A stretch of 64,000 bases of DNA, from assembly GCA_050331115.1 (NCBI GenBank), contig JBHJHD010000093.1, positions 1 to 64,000 on the forward strand. The letters are read 5' to 3'. The position numbers and the translations under genes were made by a program. Below the pieces are notes generated by a model. That model saw nothing but the letters and a program-made list of their open reading frames with translations. It did not search any database and was not told the DNA's origin. Positions 32,658 through 42,109 of the stretch are shown here, piece by piece; the stretch's first letter is position 1, and each line of letters opens with the position of its first letter. This stretch comes from JBCCAG01 sp050331115. GTDB lineage: Bacteria > Cyanobacteriota > Cyanobacteriia > CAKZMO01.

Positions 32658-33935
32658 CTAAATCCCCAGCAAACCTAATATTGGCAGCAGCGCCGCAGTC
32701 AGCAGCAGCGCGGTCAGCGCCGACGCCTTTGCTTCCGGGAGGTTGGCAATTTGGCTACAGCTGCTGTAGAGGATAAGAACGGCGTAGCTCGTGGCGATCG
32801 CCATCAAGCTCACGGCAGCTGAAAACGGCAGCCCTGACGCTAAAACAGCGCCGCTGAGCGGCAAAAGCGCTACACCGGCCGTGAAAATATCGCCCGCTAA
32901 GCTGCTGTATCCGTCCAGTAAGCTGCGCCCAACGCGCTTTGTCACCGTCATGCTCACCAGCGGCAGTAGCCCGGCCAAAAGGGAGTACAGCGACGGCAGG
33001 GCGGTTGGAGAACCCATTTTGAAAGCCAGGCAGAGGGCGAACAGCGTCCCAAACAATAGACCCACGGCGATCGCCCGCGTATGACCAAGCCGCACAAATG
33101 CGGGCAGCAGTCCGCTGATGGGATTAGCGCAGCGGCGCATCACTAAACCAGCGTCCCGCAGCGGCAGAAGGGGATTCATTCGAAAAACCCGCAGCGCGAA
33201 CCAGCCTTCGACCTGCTTGAGCGCTGCTTTTGCCTGCCGAGCGCGGGTCATATCGCCCTGATTTGTGAAGGATTTGACGGCCTGCCGCAGGTCGGTTGAC
33301 GCCGCGCGGCGATCGCCTAAATCGGCGTAGGCTAGACCGCGGCGGTAATAGGCCTTAGCGTAGCCTGCATCCAGCTCTAGGGCGGTTGTAAAATCTCGGG
33401 TGGCCGCCTCGGTGTCCCCTAAGTCAAAGCGGGCTAGCCCTCGGTAGAAATGTACCGGAGCGATGTGGGCGTCGAGCTGCAGCGCCGCCCCATAATCGGC
33501 TAAAGCTGCCGGATAGTTTTGCAGGCTGTAGTAGGCAAACCCCCGCTGGGCGTAGGCGTCGATGTAGCTAGAGTCGAGGTTGAGGGCCTTGGAAAAAATG
33601 ACGACGGCGGCGCGGTAGTAGCCTTTTTGCGCCTGAGCCAGTCCGCGCTGATAGAGCTCTAGCGCCGTGTCGCCGCCGGCGTTCTCAGCATCCTCTACCG
33701 GGAGGCGATCTGAGATCCCCGGCAGATTGATTAGCCGATTGTAGCGATCGCGCTCCACCGGGTCGAGCAGCACCTGATAGATGTCCGTGAGCCGCTGAAA
33801 GACTTCTACCGCATTTTCATCTGGGTTGACATCAGGATGATAGCGGCGCGCAAGTCGCCGATAGGCCCTTTTAATCTGAGCCAGGTCTGCGCTGGGGTCA
33901 ACCCCAAGAACATCGTAGTAAGTTTGCGTCGCCAC
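32658..33935 (-). CDS. DnaJ-TPR membrane protein
   Basis: 425 residues from a GTG at 33935. Residues 1-70 are a J domain with the HPD motif (YHPDVNPDEN), which would stimulate an Hsp70. Residues about 90-270 hold four or five TPR units (for example YIDAYAQRGFAYYSLQNYPA and AKAYYRRGLAYADLGDRRAA). The C-terminal 140 residues carry four or five membrane helices, Yip1-like. The arrangement suggests a membrane-bound co-chaperone. It lies upstream, on the same strand, of the cysteine-repeat gene, with a gap of 109 bp. Confidence 0.85.
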   Translation of the reverse strand: MATQTYYDVLGVDPSADLAQIKRAYRRLARRYHPDVNPDENAVEVFQRLTDIYQVLLDPVERDRYNRLINLPGISDRLPVEDAENAGGDTALELYQRGLAQAQKGYYRAAVVIFSKALNLDSSYIDAYAQRGFAYYSLQNYPAALADYGAALQLDAHIAPVHFYRGLARFDLGDTEAATRDFTTALELDAGYAKAYYRRGLAYADLGDRRAASTDLRQAVKSFTNQGDMTRARQAKAALKQVEGWFALRVFRMNPLLPLRDAGLVMRRCANPISGLLPAFVRLGHTRAIAVGLLFGTLFALCLAFKMGSPTALPSLYSLLAGLLPLVSMTVTKRVGRSLLDGYSSLAGDIFTAGVALLPLSGAVLASGLPFSAAVSLMAIATSYAVLILYSSCSQIANLPEAKASALTALLLTAALLPILGLLGI

Positions 33936-33958
33936 CGCACCACTTCGCTGTACTGTGC

Positions 33959-34417
33959 TTACTTTGACTTCATTGTCTGGGACTGGGTTGCCTGGGACTG
34001 GGCAGCCTGAGCCTTTATTGCTTGAGCGTCATACTTCTGGCCAGCGCCATAGGAATCAATATCCATCGCCTCTGACCCTCCGAACACGAGCAGCTTGAAC
34101 ATAGCGCCCAGCTGTAGCCAAATCAATAGCGCTGTTGGCAGCGCCACCCCCAGCGCGAAGAGGCTAGCCGTGATTGGAGAGAACCCAAACGTTCCCAAGC
34201 TCGCCCCGATTGCTGCTGAAACCAGCAGGCTTAGTACGGCGTAGACGACGACAAGCCTAGGCTTCCTGTATTCAACGCTGAGCTGGGTCTCGCGGTTGGC
34301 GTACCAACGGTTGACCTCATACTCCAGCATATCTTTGAAGATGATTCCCCAGATGACGGCAAATACTGTTGAGACGATAGCGATGGCGTAGACCGGGCTG
34401 AGCTGAGTAGATTCCAT
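33959..34417 (-). CDS. Small membrane protein, unknown
   Basis: 152 residues from the ATG at 34417; upstream extension to 34570 looks non-coding (Cys/His-rich, no conservation expected). Three hydrophobic helices lie at about 8-25, 50-72 and 78-103. The C-terminus is polar, with AQSQATQSQ, part of it from a 15-bp tandem at 33977-34006. It ends 23 bp before the DnaJ-TPR gene on the same strand, so they may be cotranscribed. No family recognised. Confidence 0.65.
   Translation of the reverse strand: MESTQLSPVYAIAIVSTVFAVIWGIIFKDMLEYEVNRWYANRETQLSVEYRKPRLVVVYAVLSLLVSAAIGASLGTFGFSPITASLFALGVALPTALLIWLQLGAMFKLLVFGGSEAMDIDSYGAGQKYDAQAIKAQAAQSQATQSQTMKSK
33977..34006 (-). repeat. 15-bp tandem repeat in a membrane-protein tail
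   Basis: CTGGGACTGGGTTGC then CTGGGACTGGGCAGC, in frame, giving the QAAQSQATQSQ-like tail. Confidence 0.8.
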
Positions 34418-34777
34418 GATGAGCAAGCGTGGGATAAGGAGGCGGGCGTGGAGCGGGCGGGACTGGCGCTCGATGCACGGCTTGATGCACTGACGTAGTA
34501 TACAGTAGGAGCCCATAGTACAGGAGTATGGCCCAGCATAGTGGTGTAATGCCGTACAGACGGGGGACACCAGCGGCGGGGCTATAGCGCCCGTGCAGCG
34601 GGTTCAAATGGCCCTTACAATAATTTTTCTTTTAGAGAAGACTTCCCAATCCCGATACAATCTGTCAGGGGTTGACTCCGTTAACTCAATGGGTAATCGG
34701 TCTGGTGCACTGCCCCTGCACTACGCTGGGCCCATTTAGACTTCCCCGCCCCCAAATTTGAACGCTGAAAATCGTCT

Positions 34778-36124
34778 ATGCCCCACGCAACTGTTATTGG
34801 CCTAGGAAAATCTGGCGCTGCTGCTGCTCGATTGCTCAATCATCAAGGCTGGCAGGTCACCGTCAGCGACCAGGGTGACTCTGAACCATTGCGGCGCACA
34901 AAGCAAATCTTGACGCAGCAGGGTATTGCTGTGAAACTCGGGCAGCCTCTAGCGGTTGATCCGGCGATAGACCGCATCGTCGTCAGTCCTGGCGTCCCTT
35001 GGGATAGCGCCGTTTTGGTCCAGGCTAGAGCGCTGGGTATCGAAGTGATGGGAGAAATGGAGCTGGCTTGGCAAACGCTAAAAGATATCCCCTGGATCGC
35101 CGTTACGGGGACCAACGGCAAGACAACCGTCACTTCCCTTCTGGCCGCTATTTTTAGCGCGACAGGCTGCTGGGCCCCCGCCTGCGGCAACATCGGCCGC
35201 GCGGCCTGCGAAGTTGCCCTGGAGGCGATCGCGCCGCCGCGATCGCCCGACTGGATCATTGCAGAAATTAGCAGCTACCAAATTGAGGCTGCACCGAGCT
35301 TAGCCCCACACATTGGCCTATGGACGACCTTCACCCCCGACCACCTCAGCCGCCACAAAACCCTAGAGCGCTACTACCGCATCAAGGCTCGGCTGCTGCT
35401 GCGATCGCAGCAGGCCTTGCTCAATGGGGACGACCTATACCTCCGCCAGCAGGCCGCCGGCTGGTCCCAAGCCTATTGGACCTGTACCCAGATGTCAGAA
35501 GATGGCCCTGCGCCGATGGCCTATATCAAAGCCGGCTGGGTTTGGGTCCAAAACGACAAAATTTTGCCCGCAGATGCCCTGCGCATGCGCGGCGGCCACA
35601 ACCAGCAAAATTTACTTATGGCGGCGGCGACGGCGCGGCTCGCTGGCCTAGCGCCTGAGGCCATCGCCCGGGGGGTGGAGTCCTTCCCCGGCGTGCTTCA
35701 CCGACTAGAGCAGGTCCTGCGCTGGCGGGGCATCGACTTTATCAACGACAGCAAGGCTACGAACTACGATGCGGCTGAGGTAGGGCTGCGGTCGGTGGAC
35801 GCCCCGGTGGTGCTGATTGCGGGTGGTGACCCAAAAGTAGGCGAGGACGCAGCCTGGATTGCTCAGATTCAGGCCAAGGCAGCCTTCGTACTGCTGATTG
35901 GCGATGCGGCTCCTGCCTTTGCCCAGCGCCTAGACCAGGTGGACTATTGCACCTACAAGCAAGTTTCCACCTTAGATGTCGCTGTGCCGCTAGCGGCCAC
36001 CCTAGCGCAGCAGTACCAGGCCAAGGCGGTATTGCTCTCTCCCGCCTGCGCTAGCTTCGATCAATACCCCAGCTTCGAGCACCGAGGGGATCATTTCCGT
36101 CAGCTTTGTCAGGTGCTTTCTTAG
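34778..36124 (+). CDS. murD: UDP-N-acetylmuramoyl-L-alanine--D-glutamate ligase
   Basis: 448 residues, normal length. It adds D-glutamate to the peptidoglycan precursor in the cytoplasm. The N-terminal Rossmann domain starts ATVIGLGKSGAAAARLL; the ATP site is VTGTNGKTTVTSLLAA (about 108-123); ISSYQIE, TFTPDHLSRHKTLERYY and INDSKATNYDA are Mur ligase motifs; SPACASFDQYPSFEHRGDHF closes the C-terminal domain. It faces the Ser/Thr kinase gene across 19 bp. Confidence 0.96.
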   Translation: MPHATVIGLGKSGAAAARLLNHQGWQVTVSDQGDSEPLRRTKQILTQQGIAVKLGQPLAVDPAIDRIVVSPGVPWDSAVLVQARALGIEVMGEMELAWQTLKDIPWIAVTGTNGKTTVTSLLAAIFSATGCWAPACGNIGRAACEVALEAIAPPRSPDWIIAEISSYQIEAAPSLAPHIGLWTTFTPDHLSRHKTLERYYRIKARLLLRSQQALLNGDDLYLRQQAAGWSQAYWTCTQMSEDGPAPMAYIKAGWVWVQNDKILPADALRMRGGHNQQNLLMAAATARLAGLAPEAIARGVESFPGVLHRLEQVLRWRGIDFINDSKATNYDAAEVGLRSVDAPVVLIAGGDPKVGEDAAWIAQIQAKAAFVLLIGDAAPAFAQRLDQVDYCTYKQVSTLDVAVPLAATLAQQYQAKAVLLSPACASFDQYPSFEHRGDHFRQLCQVLS

Positions 36125-36143
36125 CCGCGTTTGCAAAGCGCCT

Positions 36144-38138
36144 CTAAAAGCCGAGCCAGGCCTGACGCAGCGCCAGCGCTTCTCTATCGTCAGGCTTTAG
36201 CACCAGCGCCTGCTCAAGGGAGGCGATCGCTGCATCGCTATTCCCGAGGCGCCACAGCAGCTCGGCGCGATCTTTCCACAGTGGCGCAAAGTTAGGGTGC
36301 TGATCTAATCCTTGGTTGAATAGCGCCAGTGACTTATCAAAGAGCTGCATGCGGCTGTTGGCCTCAGCAATACCCCACTGGCCCGTAGGGTCCGATGCCG
36401 CCACCGCCAGCAGATCGTTGCAGGCCTCCAGCGCCATCTCTCCTTGAGCCAGCGCGTTGAGCGTCCGGCAGCGGCCTTGAAGAGCGCTCAAATCTGCGGA
36501 GTCAATTGCCAGTGCCCTACGGTAGGCCTCTAGCGCCTCTGAATATCGGCCGTTGGTTTCTAGCTTAGTCGCTTCACCAATGAGCTGGTTTAGCTGCAGG
36601 GACACGTTGGATTTTAGACTGTCCTGGATCGGCACCTGCTGCAGCAGCTTCTCGGCCGAATTGAGCAGCTGAGCGGTGTTGATACTGTTGGCAGAAACCG
36701 ACAGCGGCTGCCTCGAAATCAGGGGCAGCACAGCTAGGCCAGATATCAGCCCTGCGATACCTGTCAGGTACCACAGATGCAGTCGCCTCTGACGCCACCG
36801 CAGCAGGTTCCAGCGCGCCATAGTTGTTAGCTCCTGGAACCATTGGCTAGAGGCGGAGGAATCTGCTTGAGCTGTCGGGAGCGGGCGCTGATGGCGACGA
36901 CTCAAGAATCTGCGCTGCGCAGGTTTTGGGTAAGGCCGCGCCGACGGGTGCAGGGCCATATCACCTTGGGAATTGGAGACTTGCGGCGTAGCCTGGGGCG
37001 ATTCTATGGTTGGCCCAGCCGCATCAGCGCTGACGACTGACGGGCGGCCCGACGGAGATTGGCGCCGCGGCTGATTGTGGTTAATCGCTGTCTCGGTCTG
37101 GCCAGCGCTGTCCCCCTGCGGCGGGCTAGCCGGTCGGTCAGTACCTTGGAAGACGGTTGGCGGCAGCGTGGCCCCGTTTGGCGACATCAGTGTGGGTTCA
37201 GCTAGGCTTGGCGCTTGCGGCTCGGCCTGGCGCAGATGAAGGGGCAGCTGCTTCAGCTCGTGTAGAGCGGCGGCGGCGTCCCTATAGCGATCGCGAAAGT
37301 CATAGCGGGTCATCCGGTCAAGAATTTGCGCGAACTCAGGGCTGACGTGGGGCGCGAGGCCGTGCCACTCAATTTCTCCGGACCAGCGATCCTCAGAAAA
37401 CTGCTGAGGGGAAATGCCCGTTAGCGCCTGAATGCCCAAAACGCCGGCGGAGTAGACGTCGCTGCTGTAGCGGGGGCGTCCGCCGACCTGCTCTTTAGGG
37501 ATGTAGCCTGCAGTACCGATGGCGATCGTGAGATCGGTTTCCCCAGGCGTTGGGTGCAAAAACGCAGTACTTAAGGCCTTGACGGCCCCAAAGTCGATCA
37601 GCACAACCCTGCCATCGCCGTAGCGCCGAATCAAGTTGGCAGGCTTGATGTCGCGGTGGATGACGTTTTGCTGATGGACGAAGCTCAGCACCTCTAGAAT
37701 CTCTTCCAGTAAGTCAATGACCCGCGCCTCCGGCCAGGGCGTCCCCGACACAATCTCGTTGTTGAGCGATCGCCCCTTAATATACTCTTGGACTAGAAAA
37801 AATTCCTCATGCTCCACGAAGTGGGCCAGCAGATGAGGAATTTGGCTGTGGGAGCCCAGTTTGGCTAAGGCTCTTGCCTCTGCCTCAAATAGCCGCTGCG
37901 CGGTCTTCATCTCCTCTCCATCCGACTGCGGCTTCAGCTGCTTGATTACGCAAATGGGGTGATCGGGTAGATGCCAGTCGCGGGCAAGATAGGTATGGCC
38001 GAAAGTGCCTTCGGCCAGCTGCTGAATAATTTGGTAACGCCCCCCAAGCAGCACTTGGGGATCAAAATCGAATAACTCGGTATCCGAAAAGGCAGTGTCA
38101 GAGCTAACCACGGGCCAACCTAAAGATGAAGAACACAC
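36144..38138 (-). CDS. Ser/Thr protein kinase with membrane anchor and TPR repeats
   Basis: 664 residues from a GTG at 38138. The kinase domain (about 30-295) is complete: glycine loop LAEGTFGHTYLA, ATP lysine in CVIKQL, catalytic HRDIKPANLI, DFGAVK in place of DFG-x, and GTAGYIPKEQVGG activation segment. A Pro/Ser-rich linker follows, then one transmembrane helix (about 453-475) and TPR units in the last 150 residues. With one helix, the TPR part would be on the other side of the membrane from the kinase, like a receptor kinase. Signal unknown. Confidence 0.9.
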   Translation of the reverse strand: MCSSSLGWPVVSSDTAFSDTELFDFDPQVLLGGRYQIIQQLAEGTFGHTYLARDWHLPDHPICVIKQLKPQSDGEEMKTAQRLFEAEARALAKLGSHSQIPHLLAHFVEHEEFFLVQEYIKGRSLNNEIVSGTPWPEARVIDLLEEILEVLSFVHQQNVIHRDIKPANLIRRYGDGRVVLIDFGAVKALSTAFLHPTPGETDLTIAIGTAGYIPKEQVGGRPRYSSDVYSAGVLGIQALTGISPQQFSEDRWSGEIEWHGLAPHVSPEFAQILDRMTRYDFRDRYRDAAAALHELKQLPLHLRQAEPQAPSLAEPTLMSPNGATLPPTVFQGTDRPASPPQGDSAGQTETAINHNQPRRQSPSGRPSVVSADAAGPTIESPQATPQVSNSQGDMALHPSARPYPKPAQRRFLSRRHQRPLPTAQADSSASSQWFQELTTMARWNLLRWRQRRLHLWYLTGIAGLISGLAVLPLISRQPLSVSANSINTAQLLNSAEKLLQQVPIQDSLKSNVSLQLNQLIGEATKLETNGRYSEALEAYRRALAIDSADLSALQGRCRTLNALAQGEMALEACNDLLAVAASDPTGQWGIAEANSRMQLFDKSLALFNQGLDQHPNFAPLWKDRAELLWRLGNSDAAIASLEQALVLKPDDREALALRQAWLGF

Positions 38139-38514
38139 GGAAGATGGGGTAGATGTGTGGTCCCTGGAACGCTTTAATTCTATCTCAACAGATTCTAGAG
38201 AGAATTAGATTTAGATTTGATGTGAATTTTGCTAAAGTCTCTAAAATTAATGAAACTAATCCACTAAATTGCTGTCTTGTAGATCACTATCTTGCGTAGT
38301 AAAAGCCGCTGCCAGAGAGCGCAGCAGCCTGTGGTGCGACTAACCTCAAGCCCTGCCGGGGCGCTGCACTCTTCGGAAGGGCGGCTTTTCACCCAGCTTG
38401 AAAGCTGGTGTTGCCTAACGCCGGCTGAGACCCGTGTATCTCCGGTTTTATCGCGAATTTAGCGCTGCCCGCATCCGTGTTTCCCCGGAGTCCGTCAAGC
38501 CTGCTCGACTAGAT
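38139..38514. other. Intergenic region with strong RNA-like secondary structure
   Basis: 376 bp between the start of the kinase gene and the end of argS, both on the minus strand. 38160-38290 is AT-rich and probably holds the kinase promoter. 38300-38510 is dense in hairpins on the minus strand: AAAAGCCGC / GCGGCTTTT (38399-38391 with 38309-38301), an inner 10-bp AGAGTGCAGC / GCTGCGCTCT pair, GCCC/GGGC, and CACCAGCTT / AAGCTGGGTG (about 38400-38420). It could be a long argS 3' UTR with terminator or an independent ncRNA. No Rfam family was recognised by eye. Confidence 0.4.
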
Positions 38515-40266
38515 TCACATACGCTCTAGAACCGGAATGCCCAGAAGAGAGAGGCCGCGCTCAATGACTCGGGCGGTGACATCACACAGCAGGAGCCGAG
38601 AGGTGCGCTGGGGCTCATCCGCCTGCAAAACCGAGCAGCGATCGTAGAACTGATTAAATTTCTGGCTCAGCTCAAAGAGGTATTGACACAGCCGGTTGGG
38701 CAGCAGCGCTTGCTCCACCTCAATCACCACCTCGTCAAACTGGAGCAGCGCCTTGGCCAGCGCCTGCTCAGTCTCGTCGTCAAGGTGAATCGGTTTAGCT
38801 TCTAGGGCATCAAAATCAATATTCCCCTTACGGCTGATGCCCTGGACGCGTACATAGGCATACAGCATATAGGGAGCGGTATTGCCCTGGAGCGAGAGCA
38901 TTTTGTCAAAGTTGAAGATGTAGTTGCTGGTGCGGTTTTGGCTCAGGTCGGCGTATTTGACGGCGCTGATCCCCACCACCTCGGCGACGTGGGCAATAAA
39001 GGCCTCAGACTCCTGCCGATCTTCCTGCTGCAGCCGCGCCTCTAAATCCGCTCGCGATCGCCGCACCGCTTCGTCTAGCAGGTCCTTGAGGCGCACCGTC
39101 TCCCCGGAGCGGGTTTTAAACTTCTTGCCCTGCTCATCCTGCACCAGGCCAAACGGGACGTGCACCACGTCGATTGTCTCCGGCAGCCAGGTCGCCCGCC
39201 GAGCCACCTGGAACACCTGGGCGAAGTGGTTGGCCTGTCCTGCATCGGTGACGTAGATCATTCGCTCTGCGCCGTCCTGCTCTAGCCGGTAGCGGATGGC
39301 GGCCAGGTCGGTGGTGGCATAGTTGAAGCCGCCGCCGGTCTTTTGAATGATCAGCGGCTGGGGCTTGCCTTCTTTGTTGGTAAAGCCCTCTAAAAACACG
39401 ACCCGCGCCCCCTGATCTTCCACCAGAAGCCCGGTGGCCTCCAAGTCGCTGACCACCCCCGCCAGCAGCGGATTATAGAACGACTCACCGCGCTCCGTAA
39501 TCTGAACGTCGAGCCGCCGGTAAATTTTTTCAAACTCCCGGCGCGACTGCTCGCAGAGCAGCTGCCAGGCGCGGCGGGCTTCTTCGTCCCCCGACTGCAG
39601 CTCCACTACAGCCTGACGCGATCGCTGCTGAAAATCCTCATCCTGGTCAAAGCGGGCCTTGGCCTGCCGGTAAAAGGCCACCAGGTCCCCTAAATCCACC
39701 GCCTCAGAGGACACCAGCGCCTCCGGACAGACCGACCTTAGGTGCGTGATCAGCATGCCAAACTGGGTGCCCCAATCGCCCACATGGTTGAGCCGCTGGA
39801 CTTGGTGCTGGCGAAACTCCAGCACCCGAGCGATGGCGTCACCGATGATGGTGGACCGCAGGTGCCCCACGTGCATTTCCTTAGCAATGTTGGGGCTAGA
39901 GAAATCCACAATCACCCGCTGGGGGGCGCTGGCCGCCGGCACGCCTAAGCGCTCATCCTGCTGTATGGCCTGGAGCTGCTGCTGCAGGTAGGCCGTGGTC
40001 AGCTTGAGATTGATGAACCCTGGCCCTGCCACCTCTGGCGGTTCGCACAGGTCGCTGACGTCGAGGTGCGCCACGATGGCCTCAGCGATCGCCCTAGGCT
40101 TTTGCTTGAGCGGTTTAGCAAGCGACATCGCCACGTTAGCCTGGTAGTCGGCAAACTTTGGGTTAGCGGGCGCTAGCAGCGGGTCGCGGCCGGCCAGCTC
40201 GTCGCCAAAGGCCGTCACGAGAGCCTGCTGGAGCTGTCGGGTGAGGTGGGCCAGGGTGGATTGCAT
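38515..40266 (-). CDS. argS: Arginyl-tRNA synthetase
   Basis: 583 residues. Charges tRNA-Arg. Seen: the N-terminal additional domain, VDFSSPNIAKEMHVGHLRST with HVGH as the HIGH signature, HVGDWGTQFGMLI, TDLAAIRYR, the KMSKS-like KFKTRSGETV region, and the DALR anticodon-binding domain ending near RGLSLLGIPVLERM. The ATG at 40266 is used; the frame also allows a TTG two codons earlier. It is followed on the minus strand by the hairpin-rich stretch and then the kinase gene. Confidence 0.96.
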   Translation of the reverse strand: MQSTLAHLTRQLQQALVTAFGDELAGRDPLLAPANPKFADYQANVAMSLAKPLKQKPRAIAEAIVAHLDVSDLCEPPEVAGPGFINLKLTTAYLQQQLQAIQQDERLGVPAASAPQRVIVDFSSPNIAKEMHVGHLRSTIIGDAIARVLEFRQHQVQRLNHVGDWGTQFGMLITHLRSVCPEALVSSEAVDLGDLVAFYRQAKARFDQDEDFQQRSRQAVVELQSGDEEARRAWQLLCEQSRREFEKIYRRLDVQITERGESFYNPLLAGVVSDLEATGLLVEDQGARVVFLEGFTNKEGKPQPLIIQKTGGGFNYATTDLAAIRYRLEQDGAERMIYVTDAGQANHFAQVFQVARRATWLPETIDVVHVPFGLVQDEQGKKFKTRSGETVRLKDLLDEAVRRSRADLEARLQQEDRQESEAFIAHVAEVVGISAVKYADLSQNRTSNYIFNFDKMLSLQGNTAPYMLYAYVRVQGISRKGNIDFDALEAKPIHLDDETEQALAKALLQFDEVVIEVEQALLPNRLCQYLFELSQKFNQFYDRCSVLQADEPQRTSRLLLCDVTARVIERGLSLLGIPVLERM

Positions 40267-40287
40267 CGTCAAAGAGGTGGGAAGGGC

Positions 40288-41265
40288 TTACGGGGATAGC
40301 CTGTAAAGGCTTTGTCCTATAGCATATGTCCTAATGCGCTCGGTGACCTCATCGGGCCGCTCTAGGTGAGGCACATGGCCGCAGTGGTCAATCCAGCTCA
40401 GCACGCTGTTGGGGATGAGACGCTGTAGCTCAGTCGCGGTTTTGGTTCCCAAGATGGCGTCGTTTCTCCCCCATAAAAGCAGGGTGGGCTGGGCCACCTG
40501 CGCGATTTGGCGGCGCGTCAGCACGCTATAGCCGCCGCTGCGGGTGAAGTCTGTGAGCGCCCCTTGCCAGTTGGGACAGGCGAGGTGAAGCGCCGCGCAG
40601 CGGGCAGCGTCGTCGGACGCAAAGGTGGGGTCGAAGTAGGCCTGACGGCTGATGCGCTGGCGCACTCCTGGGTTGCGCAAAATTCCGGCTGCGAGCTGTC
40701 CCACTAGGGGCGGCAGGAAGCGGCTCAAGTTGGGTCCTCGCGCCGCACCAACGCTATCGAGCAGCACCAGCGCTTCGACGCTGTCGGGATAGGTGAGGGC
40801 AAAGTCCATAGCTGCGGCTCCCCCCATGGAGGCCCCCACAAGCACCACTGGACGATCGATGAGCGATCGCCAGGTGGCATAGAGGTGCTGCTTGATGCTA
40901 GCGGCGGTGTAGGGCACGCTGGGTGGCCGCTCGGTGAATCCAAACCCCAGCAGATCTATGGCCCAGGTCTCCCGGTAGTGGGCAAGTCTGGGCATGAGCC
41001 GGCGGAATTCGAGTACTGAGCTATCGAATCCGTGGATAAGCAGCAGCGGGGCCTGAGCCTCCGGATGCGCGATGAGCGGCGCTGATTCGTCTGGAGCCAG
41101 CGCCCTGGGCCAGTGAACAAACGCCGTAGCGATGGGCCGCTCGCAAAAGGGGGTGGCGATCGCCTGGGTTTGAATTCGCTCGATTAAGTTGATAGAGTCG
41201 GGTTGTGTGAAAGGGGCGCCGTCGATCGGTAAAGGCATTCCTGAAGGCGTTACTGATTGTGACAC
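40288..41265 (-). CDS. Alpha/beta-fold hydrolase
   Basis: 325 residues from a GTG at 41265. Oxyanion region LLLIHGFDSSVLEFRRL, then DLLGFGFTERP, the nucleophile elbow VGASMGGAAAMDFAL (Ser in GASMG), the acid in LLWGRNDAILG and the catalytic His in DHCGHVPHLERPDEV. All of the triad is present. The N-terminal 60 residues precede the fold and are not recognised. Substrate unknown. It is 15 bp upstream of argS on the same strand, so they may be cotranscribed. Confidence 0.88.
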   Translation of the reverse strand: MSQSVTPSGMPLPIDGAPFTQPDSINLIERIQTQAIATPFCERPIATAFVHWPRALAPDESAPLIAHPEAQAPLLLIHGFDSSVLEFRRLMPRLAHYRETWAIDLLGFGFTERPPSVPYTAASIKQHLYATWRSLIDRPVVLVGASMGGAAAMDFALTYPDSVEALVLLDSVGAARGPNLSRFLPPLVGQLAAGILRNPGVRQRISRQAYFDPTFASDDAARCAALHLACPNWQGALTDFTRSGGYSVLTRRQIAQVAQPTLLLWGRNDAILGTKTATELQRLIPNSVLSWIDHCGHVPHLERPDEVTERIRTYAIGQSLYRLSP

Positions 41266-41347
41266 TTGTGATATCTAAAGATTGCGTGAAGTCTCTATAG
41301 CGTGATCTAGGGCGCGAAACGGATTATTGCGTGAAAAATTTGTGACA

Positions 41348-41647
41348 ATGGCCACCGCGATTATCATCTTTAATGGTCTCATTTCGACGGTCGGGCTGGC
41401 GCTGGCGTGGCGTCTAGTCGCCTGGCGGCGATCGCTAGCTGCCCTAGCCCACAGCTTTGAGTCTACCGAAGCGGAACTAGCCCAAGCCTTACCCCAGGCC
41501 AGACGCGACCTGCTTTCTGGGGCTGAGGCCTCTGCTTTGGCCGCCCAGCGCCTTCGGCTGCTGAAGCAGCGCTGGCGGCAGCTACAGCAGCTCTTGACGC
41601 TCATCGAGGTCTATCAGGTGATTGCCCGTCGCCGCAGGTCGATATAA
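41348..41647 (+). CDS. Small membrane-anchored coiled protein, unknown
   Basis: 99 residues. A single hydrophobic helix at about 3-23 (AIIIFNGLISTVGLALAWRL) is followed by a long basic amphipathic helix (LAHSFESTEAELAQAL, then LAAQRLRLLKQRWRQLQQLL), ending RRRRSI. ATG 41348 is used; GTG 41342 and TTG 41327 are upstream in frame. It heads a plus-strand group with the YtxH and DUF948 genes. Function unknown; its form matches its neighbours, which are also single-helix plus coiled coil. Confidence 0.65.
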   Translation: MATAIIIFNGLISTVGLALAWRLVAWRRSLAALAHSFESTEAELAQALPQARRDLLSGAEASALAAQRLRLLKQRWRQLQQLLTLIEVYQVIARRRRSI

Positions 41648-41763
41648 GCCACTCAGCCCATCGGAATAGGAGCAATTGAATGGGCCTAATTGAACGGGCT
41701 CGATCAGACAGGCTGATTCGATTGGGCTAGCATGGGGGCAGAGTCAAAAGACACAGACTAACC

Positions 41764-42096
41764 ATGGCAAATCCAGGTGGACGGTCCGCTGCATTTGTGA
41801 GCGGGTTATTATTGGGAGCAGCGGCTGGACTGCTAGCAGCGCCGCGCACCGGACGCGAAACGCGTCGTCTGCTGAAACAGTCAGCCGACGCCCTGCCTGA
41901 CCTAGCAGAGGATCTTTCTAGTACGGTGCAGGTGCGGGCGGATAGAGCAACGACTTCGGCCCTCCGTAATTGGGACAGCACCCTGCTGAGACTTAAAGAG
42001 GCGCTCGCCGTCGGCTTAGAGGTGAGTCAGCGGGAGCAGCAGCTCCAGTCCAACCAAGCCAAGGTTTCTAGCGCTGCTCAGACCGATTCGAACTAA
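41764..42096 (+). CDS. YtxH domain protein
   Basis: 110 residues. The N-terminus FVSGLLLGAAAGLLAAPRTGRETRRLLK is the YtxH signature (quoted here in part: GLLLGAAAGLLAAPRTG), a glycine-rich membrane helix followed by APxTG. The rest is a predicted coiled coil. Members are stress-linked membrane proteins of unclear role; in Bacillus YtxH is a general stress protein. Start ATG 41764. It lies between two other small helix-plus-coil genes and 13 bp before the DUF948 gene. Confidence 0.82.
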   Translation: MANPGGRSAAFVSGLLLGAAAGLLAAPRTGRETRRLLKQSADALPDLAEDLSSTVQVRADRATTSALRNWDSTLLRLKEALAVGLEVSQREQQLQSNQAKVSSAAQTDSN

Positions 42097-42109
42097 ACGT
42101 ACGTGATTT

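Noticed and set aside
33959..34570. Long start for the membrane protein at 34570
   Set aside because: The added 51 residues are Cys/His/Arg-rich and do not look coding; the ATG at 34417 directly precedes the first helix.
34560..34770. tRNA-like GGGTTCAAAT and D-arm-like sequence before murD
   Set aside because: The flanking bases do not form T-arm or acceptor stems; no cloverleaf could be drawn. No tRNA or rRNA gene was found in the window.
38300..38510. Cobalamin, TPP or glutamine riboswitch, or attC-like site
   Set aside because: The conserved motifs of these elements were not found; only generic hairpins are supported.
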